Shown here one piece after another: positions 26,716-38,366 of a DNA stretch of 64,000 nucleotides. Numbering within the stretch: position 1 is the stretch's first letter; the number at the start of each line of letters is the position of its first letter. The stretch lies in contig JALGPY010000003.1 of assembly GCA_023055425.1 (NCBI GenBank), forward strand, positions 24,425,001-24,489,000. Direction: 5' to 3'. Source of the DNA: Linanthus parryae. Lineage: Eukaryota; Streptophyta; Magnoliopsida; Ericales; Polemoniaceae. The notes below the pieces were generated by a model, which was not told where the DNA came from, ran no database searches, and saw only the letters and a program-made list of their open reading frames with translations. Both the position numbers and the translations under genes were made by a program.

Positions 26716-27612
26716 ATGAGGCGGCGTCGGTGGCTCGTGAAGCCCACACTCCTCCTGCCGGTGCTCCGTTTTCGATGAAATTTTATATCACTGAAATCGT
26801 CTTTTCGTCCTGATCCCAATTATGTATTTTAAATCCAATTTTAACAACTTTTGTAAAGATCTAATTATAGATTAGATCAAAACAATCCTGATTAATACAG
26901 TTCAGAATCTTTAAAGGGGCATAAATTTCTCATCGTTCAACCAAAAAATATAAACTTTATATTTCTGGATTGCTCGTGAAAAACCCTATCCAACCATATA
27001 AGATTCGCCTACTGATTATGAAAATTAAAAAATTCGATTTTCTACAGTAGCTACGTGTTCAGACTACGAGGCACGAAAAAAAAACTATGGCTCTGATACC
27101 AATGAAGGGTAAGGAAGATCTAATCATGCATAGATCTACAACATGAAATAAAGCGGAATATTCATGTTTACCGTAAACGGTAAACATGAATATTCCGCTT
27201 TATTTCATGAATATTCATGAATATACCTTTTTTAACAACCAAGATAATAATGAAGGGTAAGGAAGATCTAATCATGTGTAGATCTAGTTTTTACCAATGA
27301 AGGGTAAAAACTATGGCGTCGGTGGCTCGTGAAGCCCACACTCCTCCTGCCGGTGCTCAGTGGATTGTTATCTTGGTTGTTGCTTGCATTCAGTGCTTCC
27401 TCCAACGTCTTGCTCCCACCAATCTAGTTCAAATCTCGGGGACGAACACTATGTTCTACCCCACGTTCCACCTTCTATGGATGTAGTTGGAGAGAGACTA
27501 GAGTTCTCTACAACTTGAGAATGAATCTAGACAGTGTGTCTACTGAATAGACTAGCATTGTAATATGAAGGAGATTGTCTCCTTATATAGACAAAACTTC
27601 TCCTAGGTTTGA
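26716..27612 (-). mobile_element. Rearranged Copia-like LTR remnant
   Basis: GGCTCTGATACCA (27090-27102) is the reverse of a tRNA-iMet primer site, followed by TGAAGGGTAAGGAAGATCT as an LTR end would be, so a minus-strand Copia-type element is implied. The rest is scrambled: GAAGGGTAAGGAAGATCT occurs twice, GGCGTCGGTGGCTCGTGAAG occurs twice (26720 and 27314), a short stretch near 27232 is the inverse of one near 27369, and a perfect palindrome sits at 27142-27209. No intact coding region. Confidence 0.55.
27142..27209. repeat. Perfect 68-bp palindrome
   Basis: Two 33-base arms (left arm begins CATGAAATAAAGCGGAATAT) are exact inverses with a two-base AA centre. Confidence 0.95.
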
Positions 27613-28432
27613 ACTTAACCCCTAAGGTTTGAGCCTTTGCTACTAACCCCTCTAAGTTTGTGTCTTAGTGTAACTAACCCCATAAAGTTATGATATTTGC
27701 ATTGGGCACCCCACATGGGCGCACCAATTGCTAACAGTTTATAATGAACTTCGTAGGTAAAATATGAGACTGAAGATAACAAGCCTTAGATCAATCATTT
27801 CTGCCTGATTTTTTTTCCTCACACAATGGTTTCTGTTGTTCATTGTGTATTGGCCCTTGAATCTAATCATAAAGTCCTTCCTAGGCCAACTGTGAGATAG
27901 CTAACTTTTAATCTTCCATAAATATAGAATGTACCAGATAAATTTTACTGTTGGAGCAAACATTATAAATGCATGTCATGCAAAATTTCAAAATATTTAA
28001 AAATTAGCCTTTTTCTTCTCCTACAACTGGAGATGCTCTTAGATTATACTATCTCTGTCCCATTTTATAAGTCATCATTTTCTAAAATAATTGTCTTAAT
28101 TTATGTGTCCGTTTTTCATAAAAGCTACTTATTTTTGTTACTTTACTTCCCTCCACACTTTATTTTAAATTGTTATTTTTTAACTTTTCAATAAAAATAT
28201 CACATCAGACAAATGAAAATATACTAAATATTACAAATAAAAAACGTCACTAATCAATGTCCAAACGCAAGATGCACTAATAAAATGGTATTGAGTGATT
28301 AAAAATCGATCTCTATCTCCCGTCCCCAATGACATGTACACCAAGGGCTATTAGCTTTGATACCACCTCACTCTAGTCCTTATTACCCCATTTTATCCAT
28401 TATACATCCTTTCACCCATTAATTTTTGTTGT
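27613..28432. other. Spacer with a dispersed repeat also present in the RIN4-type intron
   Basis: About 170 bases (27735-27905) resemble 30825-30995 in intron 1 of the RIN4-type gene. GGAGATGCTCTTA near 28031 looks like one end of a Tourist MITE, without its partner. No gene seen. Confidence 0.5.
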
Positions 28433-28669
28433 TGACGTAGAAATCCGTAACCACTATCTTTCGGGTGTGCACAGAATAAACACCTGCTCTAGTGCAATAG
28501 CCTGCAAACTACTCTAGAGACGTAAACGAGCCTGCGAAAATCTGGATGGACAGACTTGCAATTGAGACGGCCAATAAGCAACCCTTGAGTTGCCCCAATG
28601 TTTGAACTCAATAGTCTAAAATCTTAAGAATGCTAACCCGGCCAATTTAACTAAACATTGAAGGGTACC
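28433..28669 (-). mobile_element. tRNA-derived SINE, copy 1
   Basis: On the minus strand it has a head with CCGGGTTAGC, a B-box-like GAGTTCAAAC and a body ending in CTACGTCAAC before a short A-rich tail. It is clearly related to copy 2 at 29325. Likely flanking duplication CCATTAATT / CCATCAATT. More diverged than copy 2. Confidence 0.7.
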
Positions 28670-28714
28670 ATCCATCAATTATTGGTAATTCTAGAGTTGC
28701 CCAAAGGCAAGAGC

Positions 28715-29002
28715 TCAGACAAATCTAGCATCTTGCCTTGCTGCTCCAACGGACCAACTCACCGCCATGGTGGAGTCCGATTCAACCCACAACTTCCTAC
28801 ACGGGGCTATACTCGCCATTTTGAGTCCTCTTTGAATTGCTTGGATTTCAAGAACAAGTACAAAAGGACTATACAAAACACGTTCATGTCTGCCTATGGT
28901 GAAGTTGTCATTTGCATCGCGAAGGACACAACCTGTTCCAGCCAGGCCTCTCTCGGGACTTCTTGCCGCATCACAATGTACTTTGACCATGGCCAGATGC
29001 AC
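28715..29002 (-). pseudogene. RNase H-like (RVT_3) fragment of a retroelement
   Basis: Frame of 95 aa with the RNase H acidic residues in KVHCDAA, LEIQAIQRGL and VESDSTMA, and GLAGTGCVLRDAND between. This is the RNase H-like domain at the end of plant LINE ORF2 or of RVT_3 host proteins. The C-terminal HxxREAN..AD part is missing and no upstream zf-RVT was found, so it is a fragment. Confidence 0.75.
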
Positions 29003-29009
29003 ATTTGAC

Positions 29010-29324
29010 CCGGGGTGGGCCTATGACCACTTGGATTTTATTTCTGTACTACAATTTTAAGTTTTTATCAAATATTTTCAAGTATGCACCTCCTAAAAAT
29101 TGCACAAAGTCCTCCAATGTATGTTGAAACAACTTAAGTACCCACAAAATAAACACAAATATTTATAATTTACACCCACAATTCTCACTATATAACACTT
29201 TAGGCACAAAACTCTCACTATATGTAGATATGTTTTTGTTTTTTTTTTTTGTTTTTTTTTTGTTTTTTTTTTTCGCGTATAAATTTGTGTCAGCCTGATG
29301 AGGAATCATGCTTCCGCCTCTAAC
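29010..29324. other. AT-rich spacer
   Basis: No gene. A T-rich run broken by G residues lies at 29236-29273. Confidence 0.5.
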
Positions 29325-29585
29325 TTTTTTTTGATGACGTGGGAACCCGCAACCACTACCCTTCGGGTGCGCACTGGGTAAACCCCCGCTCTAATGCAAT
29401 GGCCTGCAAACCACACTAGAGAGGCAAACCACCCTTAGAAAACCCGAGCTAATAGGCTCGCAGTTGAGAAGACCAATAGGCTGCTCTTGAATTATCCCAA
29501 AGTTTGAACTCAAGACCTCAAGCCAAATGTCCAAAATCTTAAAGAATGCTCATCCGACCAACCTAACTACATCCCGAAGGGTTAT
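29325..29585 (-). mobile_element. tRNA-derived SINE, copy 2
   Basis: Read on the minus strand it starts GGGATGTAGTTAGGTTGG (A-box like), has GAGTTCAAACTTTGGG (B-box like) about 60 bases on, and ends in GGGTTCCCACGTCATC plus an eight-A tail. The flanking CCGCCTCTAAC (29314-29324) and CCGCCCCTAAC (29586-29596) are an 11-bp TSD with one change. Pol III-type internal promoter and A tail define it as a SINE. Confidence 0.8.
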
Positions 29586-29596
29586 CCGCCCCTAAC

Positions 29597-30319
29597 TTTA
29601 ACCCACCCTTTTGGCGGACGAGCCCAGTGAGATGGAGAGGGGAACCGGGGAAAGTGAACTGTATTTTGTCTATTATAAATAAAAATTGAAAACAAGATAG
29701 AGTGAACAACATAGCAGTATCTTGCTGATAAATTGGTCCTAAAACCTCCTCCCAAATAGTAGTATGTTTCATAACCTTGTCCCAATTTAAAATTGGGTAT
29801 CTCACCTTCATTTGTGAGAAAGTTGTTTGTCTTTTTCTTCGGAGGTTAGATTTTTAATTCTGAATTCGGGTGAGGTTAGATGACCAATTGTCCCGTATCT
29901 TGCCCAAGAGCCCTGGCTCATTGCAGTCTGCCCGGTTCCTCAACGGGTGTACCTGCCTAAACATGCACCTGTATAGAATTACTGTAAGCAGTCCGATAGC
30001 TGAAGACAGCGAATGATTTCAAAGGAAGAAGAAACGCAGACGGCACAACAAAAATCAACTTCACCGTCAGCAACAACAAAAACCATTCGAGAGAGCGACA
30101 AGAAACATCAACTTCGTTAGGTCGGAGTTTCCTTTTTATTTTAGTCTACCAAGCTTTGTAATCATCGGACCGTTGTCTCTTCTGTGAACGCACACCCTCA
30201 GGATCAATCGCGTCTCTGGTTGTTTAAAGGTCTGAAAATGGTTCAAACCACTCCTCGATTTCGCATCCCTCTCTTTATCATCCCATTCCCGAGAACTCAA
30301 AGGGTCTTCCTCAGCATCC
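29597..30319. other. Spacer, promoter and 5' UTR of the RIN4-type gene
   Basis: No other gene seen. The last part (about 30060-30319) is probably the 5' UTR. Confidence 0.45.
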
Positions 30320-32963
30320 ATGGCTGCTGTAAGTGTGATCCTTGTTTGGTTTCTTTATTTGGTCAATTTCATTCCAGTTTATATGAATTTGAAGAAATTG
30401 AATTATACCCTGTTGTTAAATATCGATTTGGCCACATGGGTTGGATTCAAAATGCCTTTTTGTCTTGACGCTTTTGAATTCTTCAGTAGATTCACTGTGA
30501 GTGGTTAGTTTTCAATTTCATTCAATATTCACAATATTTGAAACACAGTTTCTGGAAGTAGATATCTATCTATGTACTCAAACAAAGGCTTGTCAGTGAT
30601 GGACTAGAAGTGATTCATTGTGGTTGTGATGATAAACAGTGTTGATCGTTCCCCTATCTGAATTATGTATATAAATAAAACCATCCAATTTATCGTGGTG
30701 CCCGTAGGCACGAAATTATCATGTACTAACTCACAATGGCTCTTTGTAACCGGTGCATTGGTCGGTGAAACCTTGGATTAAATGAGATTTCACAGTATTT
30801 ATGGAGTGTCAGGATCCATGTCAATTGTTCTTAATGAACCTTGTACGAAAAATTTGAAATTGAAGATAGCATCCCTTATCTCATTCATTTCGACCTGATT
30901 TTTTTTTTTTTTTTTACAATGGTTTTCTGTTGTCTGTTGAGTGCTGGCCCTTGGATCAAATCAGAGAGTCCTTCCTAGTCCGACTATGAGATACCATGTG
31001 AACTTTTCATTTCCACTTGAAATTTTATTGAAATGATGAAACTTGAAGTTTAGGAACGAGGTTGAATTGTTTCTAGCGTGTGAATGATAATCAATTTCAT
31101 TTCTGTGAACTGAGAAGTTGAAAGATAATGGCTTACGGAAATTGGAAACAAATTCTGGTTACATTATTGGTTCCATCACCCTTCTCAGACCTTAGGCAAT
31201 GAACTTTAACACACACACATCATAACGTGTCATGGTATATGGGGACTGGGGAGACTTAGATGTCTGCAATAGTGTGTCGTGGTTTTGCTACGTTCGACGC
31301 AGATCTCAAAATCTCGCTGTGCATAGGTTTTTGTTGTTGTTATTATTATCTTAACATGGGAGTTTATCTGGTTAAAATTCGACCCATTTAACTGATTTGC
31401 AGCAACCAGGGTCCCACCATGTCCCGAAATTCGGCAACTGGAATAGCGAAAACGTACCTTACACAGCGTACTTCAATCAAGCACGCCAAGACAGAAGCAG
31501 TGGCATGAAGATAATGAATCCAAACGATCCTGAAGAGAATCCAGAGGCCTTCAAGTTTGGAATCGAGGGAGTCAAACGTGAGGATATCTCTCTCTCGAGT
31601 CAAGCTTCTGTTAGTTCCGATAGTTCCATGTCAGAGGAGAAACATCACACCGAGGAGCTGAAGCAGCAGGGATTTCATCAGAGAAAGATGTCTTCTGATC
31701 ACCAGAAAACTTGGGGACACAAGAGCGTGGCTTCAGAATTCAGCAGCGATAGAAGCAATTCTGATTCTCTCTCCCAATCAAATAAATTCACCAGAAAAAA
31801 GAGCACAATTGAGGTAATCGACTTCATTCATGCCTATCTGTTTAATGAAGATAGAAAATGCTAGTGATGCATATTCATATCTACTTTTTCCTTATACGTT
31901 GTTCCTTTTCTCAAATTGATCCATCGGCATCTCAGTATAAAAGCACCTTGAGTAGTGGAAAAGGCCGCCTTATTATAGGGTGGTTCATTTGGTCATCAAC
32001 ATAGTTGCCCCGTTCATTTCACTTCCCAGCTTTTATGAATTTATATAGGTTTAGAAGTGTATTGCAAAGTACCCTCAGTTTTCCTTATCTTTGAGCCATA
32101 ATCATTAATTGTGCTAAATGAGTGAAGAAACATGATCATGTTGTGATGTATATATTTTCGAATTTTATGCATCATAAATTCCTAGCTTTTGTTTCCAAGC
32201 TGTTTTCCTTGGAAGAGAGTTACTGAAAAGAAGCTGTCTATAAAGCTAAAACACGTTGAAGAAATAATACTAGGAAACTAGGAAAGCTGAAATGGAAAGC
32301 TCTTTAGCTTCCAGAAGTGGACTAGGGACAAAAGCTGGCCTTTTAAGCTTTAACCCCAACAGACCCATGCCACAATATATTGAATATCTCTTTCCAAAAG
32401 GGCACAATGGATTAAATTAAACTCCTACACATTTTGATGTACTGCTCTGACATTGTGATTACGAAGCCCTGAAATGTGCCTTTTCCATTCTAGTAATCTG
32501 ATCATAGATTTTCCGATTTCTGATTTTATTGTAGTCTCATAAATCAGCATCAGTGCCGAAATTTGGAGCATGGAGTGAGAACCCAGCATCGGGTGATGGT
32601 TTTACTGTTATTTTCAACAAAGTAAAAGAGGAGAGGCACAGTGGAGCTTCCAAGTTCCAGCCGGCGCCTGTTCGACCTAGTAATGATACTATTATTACTC
32701 AGGAAAAGATTACCGAATCAAAGGTGTGCCACCATTTCATTTCCTGCAGTTTCTGCTCTTAAGTTTCGAATTATTTTCTGATATGATAGATGAAAATGGA
32801 GAAAGGGAACTATTGCTGTTGGCATAAATGACGGGATGGCATTCATATATCACAAAATGATAGTGAACTTGATATTAATTCTCATCATCCTTTTCCTGTA
32901 AAAGCTAGTAATGGTTTCTTATCACACTCTTTACTGCAGAAGACGTGCTGCTTCCTGTTTTGA
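30320..32963 (+). CDS. RIN4-type NOI domain protein (immune regulator)
   Basis: Four exons with GT-AG borders: 30320-30328 (MAA only), 31403-31813, 32535-32723 and 32940-32963; 210 aa, close to Arabidopsis RIN4 (211 aa). Two NOI motifs: VPKFGNW at 10-16 with YTAYFNQAR, and VPKFGAW at 147-153 with [10 protein letters not shown]164 occupies the place of RIN4 T166, a regulated phosphosite. The C-terminus KTCCFLF carries the paired cysteines acylated in RIN4 for plasma-membrane binding. The middle is polar and disordered. RIN4 is a negative regulator of PAMP-triggered immunity, guarded by NLRs and cleaved by the effector protease AvrRpt2 at VPxFGxW sites; both sites are kept here. All frames join in phase, so the gene looks intact. 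The tiny first exon is usual in this family. Ortholog versus paralog is undecided. Confidence 0.92.
30825..30995. repeat. Dispersed repeat in intron 1 of the RIN4-type gene
   Basis: Shares blocks such as CAATGGTTT(T)CTGTTGT, TGGCCCTTG and GTCCTTCCTAG in the same order with 27735-27905. It could be a piece of an old duplication or an unnamed transposon. Confidence 0.65.
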
Positions 32964-33272
32964 AGCAAGCGACTAGCTTCCTCTGGCTTCTGCTTTCCTT
33001 TGCTTGTGCCTACTTTAAGTATGGACACACAAGACTTGTATGCAGTGCTAGGAATCAAATCAGGGTGTTGAGTGGACGAGTAACTTTGGTCAAGAAATTT
33101 AATTATTTTTAAATGTACACACCCTAGTTATTTCTTTTTGTCCCACTATGTCTGTGCCACAAGAAGTAGAAGATTTTCACAGTTGAAGAGAGAAGAAATA
33201 TATACCATTGATCTCGGAAAGATTATTTGATGACTGATGCTATTCATTGATGATATACATTAATCATTGCCT

Positions 33273-33436
33273 AAGAAGCACGGATACTAATGGGTGTCAG
33301 ATACGACAAGAAAACAGACACAAAATACGTCATTTTCTAAAATACTGAGGATATGACACAGCAGAGATACATCAACAATATTATCATTAATAATAATAAC
33401 AATAATAACAATAATAATAATAATAATAATAATAAT

Positions 33437-33476
<40 letters not shown>

Positions 33477-34037
33477 TTTTTCTAAATATTTGAATTTTTA
33501 TACTAATAGATGATAAAACATTCTTTCCATCTTCTTTACTATTTATAGTTTAAATAACGGAAAAGCATAGATTATAAGAATGAGAAGAGAAAGTTGAGTA
33601 GCTTACATGGGTTTGAGTTTGACAAGTTATGTCTAGGGAAACCTTTGAAGTTGGCGCATGTAAGAACTTAAAATCTCGCTTGAATTTTTCGTTCAAAAGG
33701 TCAACCTTTTTATATATTGAGCTCTCAATTAATCATATGTCGTATATCTACTTCAGCTTAAGCATTTTTAACCCATTTAAAGTTCCAATTATTTCATAAA
33801 ACAACCCGTGTGAAAGTTTAGTAAACACAAAGGGGCGACTTGTCGTATGTCATTTAGTGTCCTTAGAGTGTCCCCCAAGTGTCCTCCAAGTGTCTAGTCT
33901 AATATAAATCTTTAAAATACCCGGGCACACCAGCCAGAGTGTCTGACACAAATTCGGGAGTGTCGTACGAGTGTCGGGTGTCTCTAGTGTCCGACACGGA
34001 TACGACCCCTGTATTGGAGTGTCCATGCTTCCTAGTT
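33273..34037. mobile_element. Possible non-autonomous DNA element with GTGTC-rich ends
   Basis: Inverted ends AGAAGCACGGATACT and, from the right, AGGAAGCATGGACACT. The right 180 bases are packed with AGTGTC and its relatives. No TSD or transposase was seen; the AAT microsatellite lies inside. Confidence 0.45.
33391..33476. repeat. AAT microsatellite
   Basis: About 28 AAT units with a few AAC and AAT/ATA interruptions. Confidence 0.95.
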
Positions 34038-34708
34038 CATTGCACTCTTCCCCTCTTAAGGCCTCTTTGGTTTTTCTGATTAATCGGATTGGAGTATGTG
34101 AGAGAGTTCAAAGCAGGATGCTTCGTTGAATATGATGTGACATTAATTCCACGTTGCACTAATTGGAACCAATTAATTAATCGCTTACTTCAAGTGGGGA
34201 TTAAAATAGCAATATAGGATATTAATTAAACAAATATTAATAAAATAATCCGACTAAACCAAAGTTGCCAAACAAATATTAATTAACATGTGACCCATAT
34301 TTAATCAAATCCAGGCCAATACGGTTAATCCAGGAAAAACAGAACATATCATTAAAGATTCTTAAAGTCATCAAATAGCTGTCTATTTGAAATTTGTTTT
34401 GTCCTAATGCCAAAATCTATATGAATACATGCTATTCTGCTATCACTCACCAAAGCGGCATTTGAACTTCAGTTAGCTAAGGCCGACCATTGTTCACTGT
34501 ATCTACCTAGGTTTTTGAAAATCGCTGTACTAAATGAATATGATTAGTTTCTCTATCGTGCAAAAGATATGGTGAAGAATACGGGTAGATAGAATGAAAA
34601 GAAACAAGTACCGTGACAGGGACACATGAGAAACACCATAATGAAATGACGTATAAAGGCGATTTCTCTGCGTCTGAAGCAGCGCAGACAACTCTGAAAT
34701 AGACTGAG

Positions 34709-36673
34709 ATGGAGAAAATAAAGTCGAGGAGGTTTGAGGGGAAGGTGGCAATTGTTACAGCCTCTACTCAGGGGATCGGATTTGCCATTGCTGAGCGTCT
34801 TGGACTCGAAGGTGCATCAGTTACCATCTCTTCTCACAGACAGGTTCATTTTTCTACAGACTCTCAATATCAGTGCTTCGTTTATGTTAAGGACCTCTCT
34901 GGAGGTTGAAGCCCGAACTTGAGTTCGTAAGTTTTAAGTTTTCCCTAGTCTAAATTTCAAGTTTCTGCTCAATTTTATATTAGATTTAGGATTGATTGTG
35001 CGAATGCATAAAGAAGACCCACTAAATTAGTATTGCCATCTTTTACTTGAAAGGACTGTTAACTCATGTTTTTATCAAGCCCCCTAGAGCTGAGGTGGCT
35101 CCGCGAAGCTTGGATAACAGTGACGGCAACTGATTAGAATACTCTTCTGTGTTTGGTAGTTTCTGAATAATGTTAAACCATGTTTTGATTCTGAATTATT
35201 TTTGGCAGAAGAACGTGGACGAGGCAGTGAAGAAGCTTAAAGCAAGAGGAATTGAAGTGTTAGGATTGGTGTGCCACGTTTCAAATGCTCAACAGAGGAA
35301 GGATCTAGTCGGAAAAACTGTTCAGGTTAGCTTATGAAGCTTCATTACGTTCATCTGAATTGTTGATTGAGATGGCACCAATTGACTTTTTGAGGATGCT
35401 AAACTCGTTATAGGATATCTTCTTCTTTTAGTGAATTTTCATTTGGTTCATATTTCTTGACCTTTGTTGTGATCTAGTACTGTATTATTGGTGCCTTTTT
35501 CAATCAATTTTTGGTCCATTTGGCGAGATGACCGCTTTTATTAAGAATTTGACTTCAGTGAGTTCAGTATTTGTTGCTTTGTAACATCAACCAATCGAAC
35601 TACTAGTATAATCTGTGCCCTAGCCAATCGGATAAAAAATCTCGTAAAATATGGTGGCAGTGTATAGGAAAGTGGAGGAGCTGGGCTTGTGTTTGATGTT
35701 GGGAGATTAAGCATTGCTGCAGAGGAGTACCATTTAATAAGGCAGCCACTTACCGTAAAAGTTTTAACATTATGAATTATGACCCAAATCATGCTTTTGT
35801 AAGAATTCATGGGGTTCCACCTCAAAACCAATTGGCAATGAGGGAAGTGGCCTAGAAAACTTATAACTATGTTTCTTCTTCTTGAATGTCTGATGTGAGA
35901 CTTCTCAACAATATTAACCATTAACATCTTGTCAGCTGTCTTAATGTCATAGACAGTAGAAAGTTGTGTACTTCGAATTGTTGGAGTATAATTTTATTAC
36001 AAAAGCAATATCCATTTTTTTTTGTGTGTGGGCACCAAGTGAAAGTAGCTTGTTGCTTTTGGCTTGTAGAAATATGGAAAAGTGGACGTGTTTGTGCCAA
36101 ATGCTGCTGTGAACCCACGGTATCTTAAAAGCTGAAGAATCTGCACTTGACAAGCTGTGGGAGGTAACGTGAAAGCTTCTATACTCTTTGTACAGGTATA
36201 TTTATGTTCTGCAAACAGTAAAAATCTGGCACATGGCTGTCCTATCTTTGGAAATTGTTATCCGTTATATAGACAAAAATTTCACTTTGTACTTTATCAC
36301 AATAGGTTGGAAAAAAGATTCCAATTTTCATTGAGATTCATATAAGTTTCGTCTGTAACGTTTCATACAGGACGCAGCTCCTCATTTTCAGAAGGGTTCA
36401 TTGTTATTCTGGTTTCCTCTATAGGTGGCTACAATCCAAGCTAGCATAGCTATGTATGGCGTAACAAAAACAGCTCTTTTTGGGCTTACCAAGTACGTAC
36501 GTGGGCAGTTTCAGTGAACTGGTCATTGTTCTCTTTCTAATGAACCACATTTCTATTTTTTTGTGTGATAGGCTCTTGCTGCGGAGATGGCACCTGATAC
36601 GCGAGTGAACTGCATTGCTCCCGGCGTTGTCCCAACAAACTTTGCACGACTGATTATAAAGAATGACAGTATT
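34709..36673 (+). pseudogene. IBR1-like SDR, copy A (broken)
   Basis: Five of the six exons of the intact neighbour (copy B) can be found: 34709-34843, 35209-35325, 36070-36195, 36371-36492 and 36572-36673. Exons 1, 2 and 5 keep their frames. Exon 3 has an 8-base loss after AAVNP that leads to a stop within a few codons, and a further 1-base loss in GGGAGGTAACG. Exon 4 is four bases short. Exon 6, with the C-terminus and the peroxisomal signal, is missing; the exon 5 donor is followed by transposon-like sequence and a LINE ORF1 relic. In exon 1 the conserved SSR is SSH. It cannot make a full enzyme. Confidence 0.9.
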
Positions 36674-36714
36674 GTAAGTATATGTTTCACCTTCTTCAAG
36701 TGGTTAGGCCAACT

Positions 36715-36840
36715 CCAAAGGTGGAGGTCTCCCCCACCCCTAAACTCTCCCTGGCTCCACTGTTTAAATATCTTAATATTTACAAGACTGACATTTACCC
36801 TCCAACAGTGGAGGTCTCCCCCACCCCTCCACCCATCATC
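36715..36840. repeat. GTGGAGGTCTCCCCCACCCC direct repeats
   Basis: The motif occurs at about 36720 and 36809, with AGGCCAACTCCAAAG before the first copy. It looks like part of a MITE that replaced the sequence after exon 5 of SDR copy A. Confidence 0.5.
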
Positions 36841-37144
36841 ACTTATTATTTTATTCAACTATTTCAATTTAATTATATTTTCTATACTTAATTAATTATT
36901 TACATTAAGTTCTAAATATAATTATTAATTTGCAAGATTTAAATAAATTATTAAGAGTGATTTTTTTGAATAATTGAAATGTACACACACAAAAAAAAAA
37001 AAATTCTATTTCTCAAAATTATTACCCAGAAGAAGCATTGGTTGTGTTTGATACTGAGCGGTGCTGGAAAGCTATTGAAGCTTTCGGACATTGTTTGATC
37101 GGAAAATTCTTGCTGCCTTCGAGAGTTGATTCATGGGCTATGAA

Positions 37145-37286
37145 GAATTTATTCAAGAAAATCTGGTTTGAAGGTGACTAGGTGAGCATTCATGAAGCAT
37201 CATCCAATCGCTTTAGAATTTATTCAAGAAAATCTGGTTTGAAGGTGACTAGGTGAGCATTCATGAAGCATCATCCAATCGCTTTA
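37145..37286 (+). repeat. 71-bp tandem duplication inside the LINE ORF1 relic
   Basis: The block beginning GAATTTATTCAAGAAAATCT and ending CCAATCGCTTTA occurs twice with period 71 and no visible difference, so it is recent. Confidence 0.93.
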
Positions 37287-37318
37287 TCTTCGAATTCCCG
37301 TCTAAGGTAGCAATGGAG

Positions 37319-38366
37319 TGTATAGCAGAATATTGTATTCGATGAATTATAATAGTGCAGGATTACATCTCTTTATATAGAATACTATGAAGCTACTAGA
37401 AGCTAGGTCAAACTAATTGCTGTTTAGTCCCTAGAGTTCCTATACTCCCCCGCAAGATGGAGGGTCGTGACGAGACTCCAATCTTGGTCTTCAATGTAGC
37501 ACGGAAGAGTTCGTATGGTCATCGGGCGCCATGTTGTTGCCGATCAAGAGGGAACGAGCTTCGATCCTCTTCGGTGGCGGACGGCGACTGATAGCCTTCC
37601 AAGCTAGGGTTTTTGAACCCATTTTGATAGAGACTACCAGTAAATCAGCAGCGACGGATGCCGCAGCAGTTGTGCAACGTGCTGGACAACAGCTACAAAT
37701 TCAATGGATATTTGGGTCATCGACAGAGGATTCGACGGATTGACGCAAGTGCGGCGAGCCTGGAAAAGAAGCCGGCGGTGGAGGGTTTGGTTGCTTGACA
37801 CATGCGACGACCCTGAGAGGATGATGCTTTCCGACGTGTTTGACGACGGCAGCGGCTAGGGTTTCCGCAGATCTATGCGAGCTTGAGTCTAGCAGGTGCA
37901 AGTGAGGCACTGATGAGCGGCGCTGTGCTGACGATACGGACAGTCGGTGCTAAGACAACGGTGAACTGGAGTGGTGGAGCCGGATTTGCCGGCGTATCAG
38001 CAAAACAAGCCTAGTTTGTAGGCATCTGAAGGGAGGACGACCACAAGATATGTGTTTTCTGGCGTCGAGTTGAAGACGACGACTGAGAACTAGGGTTTAT
38101 CGAATAGAAAAAAAGAAAACAGATGGAGAGTAAACAAACTGATTGGGCCTAGTTCCAGCGGGCGACTAGTAGTGATGCCGCCCGCCAGAGGCGGAAGCCT
38201 GAAAACTTAGGTCACCAAGAGCGTAGCCGCTTTTGATACCATATAAAACTGAATATATGATTGATTGAATGAATAATAATGCAGGTCTACATCTCTTTAT
38301 AGAATACTAAGAAGCTACTAGAAGCTAGGTCAAACTAATTGCTGTTTAGTCTCTATAGTTCTTATA
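37319..38366 (-). mobile_element. TRIM-type miniature LTR retrotransposon (1048 bp)
   Basis: Terminal direct repeats 37319-37444 and 38242-38366 share long blocks (ACATCTCTTTAT, GAAGCTACTAGAAGCTAGGT). A primer site of the initiator-Met type lies beside the right repeat (GCTTTTGATACCA on plus). CTCCCCCGCAAG beside the left repeat is the reverse of a polypurine tract. TSD TGGAG (37314-37318 and 38367-38371). The ~800-bp interior has no gag or pol. Size and structure fit a TRIM. The two terminal repeats have diverged noticeably, so it is not recent. Confidence 0.85.

Larger units (their letters stand above)
32964..34708. other. Spacer between RIN4-type gene and SDR copy A
   Basis: Contains an AAT microsatellite and a probable non-autonomous DNA element. 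From about 34190 to 34708 it matches the DNA upstream of SDR copy B, so this is the shared ancestral promoter region. Confidence 0.55.

Noticed and set aside
27315..27484. ATGGCGTCGGTGGCTC frame with a hydrophobic stretch, looking like a gene start
   Set aside because: The block is duplicated at 26720 within scrambled LTR sequence and ends shortly in a stop; no following exons were recognised.
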